From assembly GCF_001949145.1 (NCBI RefSeq), contig NW_019091363.1:62882-124100 (forward strand): a DNA stretch of 61,219 nucleotides. The letters are read 5' to 3'. Each line of letters opens with the position of its first letter. Within the stretch, counting starts at the first letter, position 1. Shown here piece after piece: positions 1 through 10,656 of the stretch. The notes beneath the pieces were generated by a model, which made no database searches, had not been told where the DNA came from, and saw nothing but the letters and a program-made list of their open reading frames with translations. Source of the stretch: Acanthaster planci. Its lineage: Eukaryota; Echinodermata; Asteroidea; Valvatida; Acanthasteridae. The translations under genes and the position numbers were made by a program.

Positions 1-1358
1 GAAGTGGTTAATGCCAGATGGTTTGGTCTGCTTTTTGACCACTCAGCTTCAGAATAGGTTCTAATGAGTTGGTTTGCAGAAAACCTCTAGTTGCAAATTA
101 GCAAACGGAAGTCCGATTCATCTTGTGAATTATGCATGTACCAGGAGGTAACAAAAGTTCCTGTGAGCAAATATTTTCTAACCCCACGTAAAAGGTCAAA
201 ACAAAGTAAGGCCACAGTTGAATTCTGCCTATTGATTTCTCTCAATTTCAATGGCCAGTTATTACTTGGAAATACATGCATGGACATTCAAGCCAAGTTT
301 CATGAAGCTGGTCACAGGTGGTTATGTCATTACTGGCTCACTCTATCTCAGAGGATGAATGATGACACCTGCGATGATTGGAAATTTACAAAAATATCTG
401 GCAGTGCCAATCTTCTGCTTGTGCAAAAGACCATGCAACCACCAAATCTGCAGCTCTTTTCCATATGTTTGTGAATGAAGGAGTTGGCACAATTCAGTTC
501 CAAACCACAGGTGCAAACAGTGCATGAATTGGACATCAGATTGCATGACGTGGCTGTGGTACAAAACCCCTGTGACTCCCACTAAATTTTCTCTTTGATT
601 GCCACCTGTGCTCCCTCAACAAATATCACCTGTGTTTCGGGCATTTCAAAGCATAATCTGTTTATTCCAAGGGCAAGATTTTGAATTATCAATGCACACA
701 GGCATTAAACTACAGAATGCAGGAGTCCTCTATATGGGGATGGTAATTGGCTTTGCACTGAAGATGCACATACCATGACAATAATTTCACATCGCAATAA
801 TTACCATTAATGCCACTGCCAATTATGACTCCATATGTCACTAAAAATACTGTCAACCATAATTTACCAGCCGGTAATCTTGGAAATGTGAAAGGCTTTT
901 TTTTTCTGTATGATTTACCCGATAAAATTGTACTTTCCCGTTCAGAGAGCTTGTGCTCAAATGTACAATGGTCTGAAGTACTAATCTTTTCTTGCATTTC
1001 AGAACTTTTTTTACTTCCATTCCTGCAAGGCTGTAATGGATTCTACGAAGGTTAGCAGAAACAAAGCCGCCATTACCAAATAAAAACGGAAGAGACGAAA
1101 GTACGCCATGAGGCATTTTGGTACCTTTGATGCAGCCCTATCATAGTACATGTACATGTATCGGCTCTGACGGACCAGGCCAAAATGAGACAGACCGGAC
1201 GTACAACTTTGAACCTGGTACACATCACACAGAGGAGGACTTCATATTTTCAAAAGATATCAGTCACACACGCTCATGTTCATGCATGCACGTTCCCAAG
1301 TTTAAAAAAAACCTTAAAAGCACGCTGTCCTTGTTCCTGCATGGAGCAGAATACTTAC
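1..1358. other. AIMP1 intron 5 (partial), no other gene
   Basis: The sequence between the window edge and exon 5 is intron of AIMP1. I see no conserved protein segment on either strand and no copy of the missing last exon. Open frames up to 127 codons occur here but have no family resemblance. Confidence 0.6.
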
Positions 1359-1527
1359 ATGCATACCCGTCGCAGCTGACCCTATCGCCTGGGACCACCC
1401 CCTCTGGTGGGAGGAGAATCTCTACTTTGTCGTCCGTAGCGGCACACATGACCATGGCCTGGCTCAGCACCCCCCGCATCTTGGCCGGCTTGAGATTACA
1501 GCACATTATTACCAGACGATCTTGCAT
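1359..1527 (-). CDS. AIMP1: AIMP1 coding exon 5 (EMAP II OB fold, second half)
   Basis: This exon is 169 bases, phase 0 in and phase 1 out, with acceptor CTTCAG and consensus donor GTAAGT. It reads M-Q-D-R-L-V-I-M-C-C-N-L-K-P-A-K-M-R-G-V then L-S-Q-A-M-V-M-C-A, the most conserved stretch of the module (human M-Q-N-R-M-V-I-L-L-C-N-L-K-P-A-K-M-R-G-V). It ends P-P-E-G-V-V-P-G-D-R-V-S-C-D-G-Y-A. The next exon, expected to encode the C-terminal lobe (human G-E-P-D-K-E-L-N-P-K-K-K-I-W-E), is not present to the left within the window. Confidence 0.95.
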
Positions 1528-2149
1528 CTGAAGGAGACAGAGGACAGTGAAGCAAAAATCACCCAAATTGAACGTGCAAACAAATGCCGACTACAGCTCG
1601 ACTCAAACCAGTGAAGGCCAGACTAACATGGGTAGAGAGGGGATTCTGATAAGGCCAGTGCTTTCTGTCATACCCACAACGCATATATACATGTACATGT
1701 ATTCATGAGTTGGCTATCTTGAATTGAAAATGAGGTTAACTTTTCATTTTTGGAACCGGACAGGAAATATTACAGCAACGAAATAAAAGTTTGTTACAAA
1801 TAAATGCCAGTTTTACAATTCAAATTGTGATAAATTATGCATGTATTAGTTAAAATCCATGATTAAAAAAACAAACTAAAAGTGAAGTTTGAAACCCAAA
1901 ATACATGTACCATAGTCAGACATCACACCATACAATGTATGTTGAACATGACAGCTTCAGGAAACATGATACAAAATGGCTTCCCTATGAGGAAGGTCTA
2001 GCTGAAAGGAACTTCCAGTAATGTGAAATTTAAAAACTGCTGCAAACTGCTTAGTTGATGAGGCTTGGTGACCTAAAAGGTTACAGAACAAGTTACACAG
2101 TTTGTCTTTTAACAGAAATTTACAGCAATTGTGAAATTAAGTAGCACCT

Positions 2150-2910
2150 TCATGGTCCAAAGGTGACTAAGGGATGGCTGGACCAGACTGAAACGGTTGG
2201 CCCAAGCCCGGCTTGCCACAGCTGGCCCAACTCTAGCCAGCCTTGGGCCCACTGCAGCCAGGACTGGGCCGAGTCATAGTTATTGTTTACCCGGGCCAGA
2301 TTTTGACCATGTGGTATGTCAGTGGTGGCCCAGAGCTGGCAGTTGGTTGCCTGGCCCAAACCTGGTTTGTATCATTTCAGCTTGGCTAGATATGCTACTT
2401 TTTGTTGATTTCACATTTGTTACTTATGAGTGCCGATGATATCTATGACGAGGCAAGGAATTTTATCAATGTTTGGCCCTCTAACATTTCTTGCAGAACT
2501 CTGTGTCCACCCAATTCAAACACTATTTCAGTTGCCATTGAGTGCCTTTACATGTAAGTAACTTTGGTTTGTAAGGACACTAATCCCAAATAGTGAAAGG
2601 AAGACAATTTGAGACCTGAAATAATGTTTACTCGGTGAAATGACAACATAAATGTGGTACAGTTTTAGGTGGAGATTTCTATATTTTATGGTTATATACC
2701 GGTACATGTAGCTCCATTTTGTAAAAGGATGAGGTGATTCCATCCCCTTCCATCTCTTTCTTACCGTCAACTATGCCTGGATTGGCCCAACCCTGCTGGG
2801 ACTAGCTTTTATGGTATATGAAACGGTGCTAGCAGTGGGCCATCAATGGTCCTGGGCTGACACAGCTGAGCCAACCCTTACAAATCATCCAACCCTGGGA
2901 TAGGCCTGGA
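2150..2910. repeat. GGCCCA-rich degenerate repeat in AIMP1 intron 4
   Basis: Two blocks (about 2155-2370 and 2770-2910) are built of repeated GGCCCA/TGGGCC words such as GGCCCAAGCCCGG, GGCCCAACTCTAGCC and GGCCCAACCCTGC, in both orientations. They stand out from the AT-rich surroundings and look like a decayed tandem or foldback repeat split by 400 bases of unrelated sequence. Family unknown. Confidence 0.5.
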
Positions 2911-5688
2911 CCAACAGTGTGGTGTTTGCTGTACACAGTAATATCAAATTACAAACAAGTACCATATGCATTTGTGATCACAGACACAGATGTTGAAGCT
3001 TTCACCCGCTTAAATACATGTACATGCATGTACTGGTACCAAAACGTACTGTACATGTACGTACATGTAGTCTGAGTTGGCGGCAGATATTAAAGTAAAC
3101 GTATACAAGACCCAAACGGTTAATTAGTAAAAAATGGAGATGGCAGATAATGAAAATAAAATACATGTATTTCAGAAACGAAGGATATTGGCCCCATCAG
3201 CTCCAGCATGGGACAACACTTTAGCACTGCCACACTTTTAGCTGAGTCTGGAAGCCATAGTGAACATGGTGGAAGAAGAAAATCTTGAAAAAAAAAATGT
3301 GAAACAAGCTGACAAGGGTAAGTTATGGTGTAGTTTGAAGCATTTGGTGTGTATTTCATTCTTGAAGAGAAACCTTTTACATAGGGGTCTTCAATCATTC
3401 AAGCCAAAACCCTCTTGCTTCCCTGAGGACTGTTTATCATAGAAGTAAGGTAGAATGTGAAACAAGCTGAAAATGGACAAAATTAGACTGGGTATCCTGA
3501 CGCCATGCCAAATACTCCGCGACCACTCCTGGGGGCTAATTTGAACCCTAATATAGTGTTACCGGTATATGTACCGGTACAAACAGTGAATGCAGTTGCT
3601 TCATTAGGACAGATACATATGTTGCAGAGTACAATTTTCAGACTGGCAGCATCTCTTTGGTGACAGTCGTGGATACTTTGATTGAAGGCTACATTTGGAG
3701 GTATTTATCGTACATGTACATGTATGTGTAATGTTACGTACACTACTATACCTGTCTCTACTGTATAAAGACAAACTCAGTAGTGCCTACATGTATTTGC
3801 CCAACATCACTAGTAAATTTTGAAGAGCTCCTTTAATACCAAAAGATACTTGTACACTGTGTATCAAGCTAGCTACAGTACATGTACATGTAGTCTAGCT
3901 GAGACTGATGCATTTGTGCCCTGCACTGTACCAGTACATGTACGTGCACCGTACTTATTACAAACACCACCAGGAACTTGAATGTACAACGTACATTATA
4001 CATGTACATCATGTGCGTGCGTGTAAATGTGGGAGCTACATGTGGGGGTGTTCTGCAGAACCAACTCGGAGACAACCATCATCACTGAAAATGGGCTCAG
4101 AAACTTTTGGCCAGTTTGTGGAATTTTCAGAAATTATTTTGTACGGTAACATGACTGTGGTACATGGCTACCGCCTTGCAAAGACCTCTCAAAAAAGTAT
4201 CTTTTGGTCTGAGACTATTAACACATGGTGAAAGTACGGCCAGGTCATCACGCGTTTAGTGTACAGTACACATGGCAAATGAAATGAGTTTGTCATATTG
4301 AAAGTGCATGCAAACAACTTTTGTACGCAGGCAAAAAAATGCATGAACAGCCAATTAACGCTCCACATCTGACCCAATTTCACCCTTTTGCATGAACTTG
4401 TACAATATGGCAGCCACTGGGGAAAAGGCAAGAGGGTGATGTAAGAACGGTGGTTTATAGTACTGAACAATGATATAGTTGACTCTAAGAAATGCAGGTC
4501 GATCTTGGGACTTATTTATCTCATAATCCGGATCCTGATCGCCTTCAGCCATGTCAGCCCAAACTACAGTTCTTCCCACTCATGTGAGCTATTTATCGAT
4601 CATACATATACCATTTATATAGCCAATTCATACACATGTGTTCTTGTTCACATGGTAATGAATTTCTGCTTTCCAAACAGCTAAAAAATGTTCTTTATGA
4701 ACTTGGAATGTGCATGTATTACAAATACATGTAAACTGAAATCTCATATCACCCAAGCCCACATTAAATACTCATTTCTACCGGTGCATAGCACAAACTT
4801 TTGCTGGGACTGGTGAAATATGCTCAACTGGACCAGAATCGCATCCTATCTGCGCTCATGTACAGTACATCTAAGAGTTGACTGTATATATACATGTACC
4901 GCTACATGTATAGCAACAATTTGGAAACTGACTTTGACACTCAATGTACATGGACATGTACCGATACTCAGCAACCAACTTGAACTGCTGCGAGGCCAGA
5001 AACATCACTACAGTGTCTATGTACATGTACCGGTATGCTATGTGCCCACATATACCGGTTTGTGTTAGAGTAACAAAATGTGAAGATAACACCAACATGT
5101 ACACTAGAATGCAAGGCAAGCGTAGGTGTACATGTACATGTACATGTACATGTATACTGCAAACTTATGAGCTCTGTACAGCAAAGGAACGAGTACCAGT
5201 GAGACATCTACATGTAAATTGCTAACATGCACACTGTACCTGTAACAATTAAGGTAATTACGGCATTCACCACAAGCAGCACTAAACACAATATACAAGT
5301 AAATGGTATCATTGTGAGTAAACTAATTTCCATTGCACATCACATACCGGTAGTTATCTATTACATGTAGCTCATCATTATATCTCCTTTTTTTAGCAGC
5401 CTTCAAACTGCCAGTTTCTTCCTAACTTAAACAAGCACCAGCCACAATTCAAGAAAAAAAAAGTTCCCCATAACTATCTAAGAGATTTATTGACACATTG
5501 TACAGAAGTGGGAAAATTGCATTAAACATCATCAATCATTTGTAATTGAAATACTTACCCAAAACGGAGAAGAAAAACCTGTTCATTCATGGTACTGTAT
5601 GGTGAAATATTACTGTCATTATCAATCTGCCCATAGGGTACATCATACGGGGACATGAGCGGTACATACATGTACATGTACCGGTATA

Positions 5689-6205
5689 CCTTTGTGCTCA
5701 AAATAATTCATACCCTTTGGAAAATAACATGTTTTTCTAAATTTTTCATTTGTAAAAGCCATTACATGCATATTGGTACTTCCAATATATCTTTCGTCTG
5801 TTTGTTGCAATACACAAACCGACATGTATGTTGGCTAAACTTCATTTGCATAATAATAGATATGGCCCAGGTTTCTGTTTAGCTCCGGGTCAAAATTACT
5901 CATACCGCAGGTTCACATACATTAGTCCGAAGTCTCTTCTTAATAGTCAATAGCATGATGACTGATGTCTTGATGACTGCCTGAAGACGGTTCCTATAAG
6001 TGATCACAAGCTTTCTCTGTGTCTCATGTGGGATGTTGGCCCACTCTTCCTTGGCGAAACTTTAAACCTCCAGCTGGGTCAGGTTGGATGGTCTCCTGGC
6101 CATCAATCTGGTCTTCAGCTCCCTCCACAGATTCTCTGTTGGATTTAGGTCAGGACTTTGACTTATCTAAGTTATTTAAGTTATGAATAATTTTGAGCAC
6201 AACTG
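5689..6205 (-). mobile_element. Internally deleted Tc1-like transposon with TA target duplication
   Basis: Ends are inverted repeats: TTTGTGCTCAAAATAATTCAT at the left against TTGTGCTCAAAATTATTCAT read from the right, each flanked by TA (5687-5688 and 6206-6207). The minus strand of 5930-6165 encodes the C-terminal part of a Tc1 transposase: [19 protein letters not shown], then [11 protein letters not shown], then F-A-K-E-E-W-A-N-I-P. The N-E-N-L-W block carries the third acidic residue of the DDE triad. At 517 bp the copy has lost roughly two thirds of a full 1.2-1.6 kb element, and an in-frame TAA interrupts the remnant, so it is inactive. Confidence 0.85.
5930..6165 (-). pseudogene. Tc1 transposase C-terminal fragment
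   Basis: This is the coding remnant inside the 5689-6205 element. Recognisable residues are D-L-N-P-T-E-N-L-W, which holds the last catalytic acidic position, and the following helix-rich tail to R-N-R-L-Q-A-V-I-K. The DNA-binding N-terminus and the first two catalytic aspartates are absent, and a stop codon follows L-T-Q-L-E-V. It cannot encode an active enzyme. Confidence 0.82.
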
Positions 6206-6688
6206 TACATGTACATTGTACATGTGGACGGAATGCACATAATGTACAATTCACAAGCACTACAGTGGTAAGGACCTACATGTACCGGTACATGTAATTT
6301 CCACTCTGACCTACATGTACGTGCAGATGAGGGATGATGGATGTAATGCCTGGCGGAAATTGACAAAAGCAGGTTATGGTAACAACAAAATAAATTACAG
6401 GCCACTATTAAACTCACAGCAGCAAACCTGTGGAAATTAATGATCTTATTAGATTCAGTATAAAAAAGAGGCGGCAAAAGATGAAAACTCAAATTCTCAC
6501 CAGTACACTTTAATAAATCTCACATCTTTAAACATTTTTTTGAACATGTAAATCCATTAATCAGGGAGTTTCAAAAGCTCACTGTGGACAAAAAAAGACA
6601 CTCCAGCACCAACAGGTTTTTTTGGACATTTTATCCAAAACGTTAACAAACTTCCCCATGAGTGGATGCCTTGTACATGAGACAGGGT

Positions 6689-7112
6689 TTAACCCCTTCT
6701 CGGCAGGAATTTCTTTCCAAAAGTCGACTCCAAGAATTCCATGCTCGCTTGGCCACGAAGGCCACCTGCCAAACTGCAAATTCTCGGTTTATGGCCCAGC
6801 GTGCTCTGCACGCTTTGAATTACACGGTGAAAAGACTGATTGTTCGGTGGCAAGCGGCTCTACTCAAGCTTCCACATTCCAGTTGCCTCTTTTCAAAGTG
6901 GGGACTGCTGTGAAGCTGGTGATTATGATGCAAATTCAGTCTTTTCACTTCTGGGCTACACACAAAGACCAATTTCCATATACACAAGAGCCAGGGTCTG
7001 CCTTCTTTCACCGTGTTTGCTCGAGCATGGACCGAGAATAATAGCTGAAAAGCGGGCTGAGGATCTCAATTTTTAAGGCGTGTCTTAACGCGTCCCAGTG
7101 TGAAGGGGTTAA
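6689..7112. mobile_element. TTAA-flanked non-autonomous element (piggyBac-like)
   Basis: The left end reads TTAACCCCTTCTCGGCAGG and the right end, on the other strand, TTAACCCCTTCACACTGGG, so both carry the target-site tetranucleotide TTAA followed by CCCCTTC. The element is 424 bp with no transposase similarity. TTAA duplication is typical of piggyBac and Kolobok families. The short terminal match allows only a superfamily-level suggestion. Confidence 0.6.
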
Positions 7113-7544
7113 AACATCGGTCTGGAAGCACTGAAATCAGATCAGCACAAGACCGGCAGTCTAATGCTTTTTCTAACATATTTATCTGCGACTTATTCCA
7201 AAATTTTCATAGAAAGAAATTGAGCAAGCTTGTATTTTCTTTCAGATAAACAAAGGTACCGGTATGTACATGTATATGTATAGACAAGCATGGACATTTA
7301 CACAGGTGGAATTACAATTTTGCAATTCCAAGAAAGAATCAAAACCAATTCCTAAAATGCTTGATCACCCACAACACTTAATTACATGTCAATACATACA
7401 TGTAGCAAACAAGCACAAGGTCTCATCATGCATGATGGATCAACAACTACCGTACATGTATTAAGCACTGTTGCATGAGTGACATGCGGAAGGAAGGGAG
7501 TGGCACAAGAGGTGTGGGGGGGGGGAAGGGCTAGCTTGCCTCAC

Positions 7545-7750
7545 CTCCTCCATGGGGACATGCTTGACAAGTCCTGAAACCACGGTCCTAGGACTCCCCT
7601 CCCCGATGTCTATCTGCTCCAAGTACAGCGTGTCAGCATCAGGATGTTTCTTGACGTCCACGATGCGGCCAATGCGCAGATCCACCTGGGTGATGCTGGG
7701 CTCTTCAGTGGGCATACTTGGACCACCCACTTTCTTCTCTTTCTGATCGG
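7545..7750 (-). CDS. AIMP1: AIMP1 coding exon 4 (start of EMAP II tRNA-binding OB fold)
   Basis: This exon is 206 bases, phase 1 in and phase 0 out, with acceptor TTTCCAG and donor GTGAGG. After A-D-Q-K-E-K-K-V-G-G it encodes the first strands of the tRNA-binding domain: V-D-L-R-I-G-R-I-V-D-V-K-K-H-P-D-A-D-T-L, then Y-L-E-Q-I-D-I-G-E, then P-R-T-V-V-S-G-L-V-K-H-V-P-M-E-E. These are the signature blocks of the EMAP II/Arc1p/MetRS C-terminal module. The R-I-G-R-I-V core matches the EMAP II heptapeptide implicated in cytokine activity in mammals. Read-through past the donor gives a short low-complexity tail and a stop. Confidence 0.95.
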
Positions 7751-8220
7751 CTGGAAAGCAGACAGAAATTACACGATGACAAAAATCTGTCACGTATTGG
7801 AGCAACTTCCATCTCTTCTTTCCTCCCCTCCCAGGAATCAAAGATTTTTGTTTTTTAATCCCTCTTTAAAACTCAACTTTCTACTTGATCCTTACATTCT
7901 TTCTCTTGGGTTTCTTCAGGCTTGCTTGGTTTTAATTAATAATTTTATGAATAATAACAACATGTGGCATTATGGCTTTATATTTCAGTAATGACTACAA
8001 TAATAATGATAAAAATCATGATGATGATAAGGAATAATAACAAACCATTAACAGTGGAAGGGGTCCATTTTGAGTCGTCTTCAGGCAAGATGGTGGCTTT
8101 TCATCCTCCTTCCTCCTTTTTGAATCGTTTTTTATTCCCCTTTTTCAATATTTTCATTTTTTTTTCCAGGAGAAGGAAGCCCTTTCCATGGAAGAGGCTT
8201 CATGAAATACTCAACATTAC

Positions 8221-8379
8221 CTTTCTTCTCAATCTTGGCTTTCTTTGGGGCTGGCTTGGCCTTCTCTGCGGCCTCAGTTGTATCTGGGGCTACTGGGTCA
8301 GGCTTCTGAACACTGACCTCTGACCCCTGTTGATTACCTGCTTGGCTTGTAAGGGGCCTCGGATACGGGATCTGGATAA
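8221..8379 (-). CDS. AIMP1: AIMP1 coding exon 3 (proline- and lysine-rich linker)
   Basis: This exon is 159 bases, phase 1 to phase 1, with acceptor TTTGTAG and donor GTAATG. It starts V-I-Q-I-P-Y-P-R-P-L, the counterpart of human V-K-Q-I-P-F-P-S-G-T-P-L, and ends K-P-A-P-K-K-A-K-I-E-K-K-G, the counterpart of human K-A-K-E-K-I-E-K-K-G. The middle is a low-complexity Ala, Pro, Glu and Lys linker between the coiled coil and the tRNA-binding module. In mammals this basic linker adds general RNA affinity; the same role is an inference here. Confidence 0.87.
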
Positions 8380-8489
8380 CTACAAAGGCCAATGAAATCA
8401 CAAAATAAAGTCTCCAATACATCTAGTTGCTCACGTTTTAATCTCAAATGCCAGTTTTAGTAATCAAAAATAGTGTAACGGAACAGTCA

Positions 8490-8745
8490 AGGTGCGCGCA
8501 GCTCGCCATAGCCTAGTACAGATTGGTGCACAGGCCTGCGCATTGATCTCCCCTCGTGCTCTTTCCCTCGCGCTTGCTCTTGCATTGCGCTATCCAACTT
8601 GTGCGCTTGGACAAGTGCTGTTCTGTGGGTGTTCTGTTGTGTCGTTGACGCCAGAAAGTTCCCACTCAGAGATTCGTGAGACAGCTTGGTCGGTCGATCT
8701 CTGTTGGGAGGAGCCCGGAATCAGATTCCGGTGAGTAGAAATTGG
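8490..8745 (+). promoter_or_regulatory. CpG-rich segment ending in a consensus donor, possible alternative promoter and first exon
   Basis: Inside AIMP1 intron 2 the segment from 8490 to 8730 is unusually rich in GCGC and CG words and ends CGGAATCAGATTCCG followed directly by GTGAGTAG, a strong plus-strand donor at 8731. The shape (CpG-rich, then donor, then AT-rich) is that of a promoter with a non-coding first exon, antisense to AIMP1. No open frame of known type is present. An undetected transposon end is an equally good reading. Confidence 0.25.
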
Positions 8746-10542
8746 ACTGGACAACTGTAAATTATAGTGGGAAAATGGATTGCGACTGGTTGGGAAGTTA
8801 GTTTACGCTTCACAGTGTTTTCTTCCTGTAAAGTGGCTGGAGTAAATTAAGGATATAAACTTGAGTGTACTTTAATTATCATTGTGACTGGCCTATTGTA
8901 AATTTGTTCTATGCAGGAGTCATGTTAAGTACATGTAATAATAACAGACCGACGCTTCCCCAACCAGGCTTTTATAAGGTTATGTCAAAACTCTCTGAAG
9001 TTTGCAAATACACGTAGGATGTCAAGGTACATGTATAGAGCACCCCAGAGTGTGATGTCATTTTGAACCACACAGTATAGTGCAAATGAATGAAGTACCG
9101 TACCGGTACATGTATGTGCATATTTTGTTCATGTACTGGTTCTTGCACCAACGCCATGTGCTTGACGTACATGTATTCACTTTTACTCTACTAAAGACGT
9201 TAAGAAGGTACGGTACATGTACATGTAAGTCCTTTGTATCTGTACACATGGTTGTCATCCACCCTAAATCACTGTTGGAAGAAGAGGCTGGATCAAAAAT
9301 ATAACCGACATTGGTCCTTGCTCTCCATGGTAGTATGGTAGCAGACTGACATCATGTGCAGCATGCATCCATAAACCTACATGTACATGTGCTCTTTGTC
9401 AAGTTTTATTTCTTAAACCCTTTGGTGTTTTACAGCCTTCGCTTGCTGCAGATGTGAAATTACAGATGTGAATTTTCTTTGTCATATTTGTTCACTGACT
9501 GATGACAACAGAAAATGCAAAAAGTAAATTGAATCTACCGGTACATGTACATATATGAAAATGGCATAAATTTTTTTTCTACATGTACCTGTACAGTGTA
9601 TTTCGGTGACAGACTGGCACATACATATAAGCTCAGCGAAATGAAAGCTGCGCGGGCAGGATGTTGAGATGAAGGCTGAAATTTTTCGATTTTGGAAAAC
9701 GGCACATTTTTAAGAAAAGCCTTTTGTTCCAGAATTACATTATACATACAAGAAGATTTATCAAAAATAGCGGATCACTGCACTGGCAATTTTGCAGTTT
9801 TACCTGCAAGTGCAGTTTTTAAGCATTTTCTGGTCATGCAGCTAAACGCATGTAATTTTTGTAATCTGTAGCCAATCAGTGCAGCTTCCGGTAAACAACG
9901 TGAACATTTAAAATGACCAAATAATTTGATCGTCATACCGATATTTTCATGGAATTGTCCAGTATTTCATAAATCTCACTCAAACACTTCATTGAGCCTT
10001 TTTCTAGAGATCAAACCTCAAGCACTCCTGCAAAAAAGTGCCCCAGTAAAATGAAACCTTAGAAGATACAAATTTACATGTACATGCAGATGAAACACTT
10101 GTAGACTCAAGCTCAAACAACAACAAATGGACTGATGAAAGTGGATGTCTGCCAGAATCAACTGGGAACACAAAGTTGCCATTTCCATGCCCTTAGTATG
10201 CTTGTATTACATGTACCAGTACATTTATGACTGCTCTGATTGGAGCATGCACTCAGCACAGATAATCCAGAGCAAACATGTCAGCTGTCTCAATGTCCCA
10301 AGATACTGTACATCTACATGTACATGTATGTATGTACCAAGGCTAAATGTACCAGTACATGCACAGTGGTTCCCCTTTGCTGTATCTTTTGCCCTACTTC
10401 TACCATTCCTCGTGGGATAAAAAAAAACGGAACGGCATTATGACACAATCTTCCCAAAATACCCAAGGTAAACCATACCCTACTGGTACCAATGCCCTGC
10501 AAACACTTGGAAACTTTGCTGAGAGTGAGTCTATACACTTAC

Positions 10543-10656
10543 CGCCATGGCTGGTCTCCAAGGCAACCAGTCTTTTTAGCGCTCTTTCGACCTCAGCTTG
10601 CAGCTGTGCGTTTTCAGCTTGCAGACGACTAACTTCCCTACCACCATTGTTGGACA
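10543..10656 (-). CDS. AIMP1: AIMP1 coding exon 2 (leucine-zipper coiled coil)
   Basis: This exon is 114 bases, entered and left in phase 1, after acceptor TTAG and before a consensus donor GTAAGT. It encodes VSNNGGREVSRLQAENAQLQ then AEVERALKRLVALETSHG. The leucine heptads correspond to the human segment L-R-V-E-N-A-K-L-K-K-E-I-E-E-L, the part of the p43 coiled coil used for packing against arginyl-tRNA synthetase and AIMP2. Downstream of the donor the same frame runs into intron sequence with no family similarity, which supports the splice site chosen. Confidence 0.88.

Noticed and set aside
1118-1531. A 137-codon plus-strand gene
   Set aside because: It is the antisense shadow of AIMP1 coding exon 5, which has clear family identity and splice sites.
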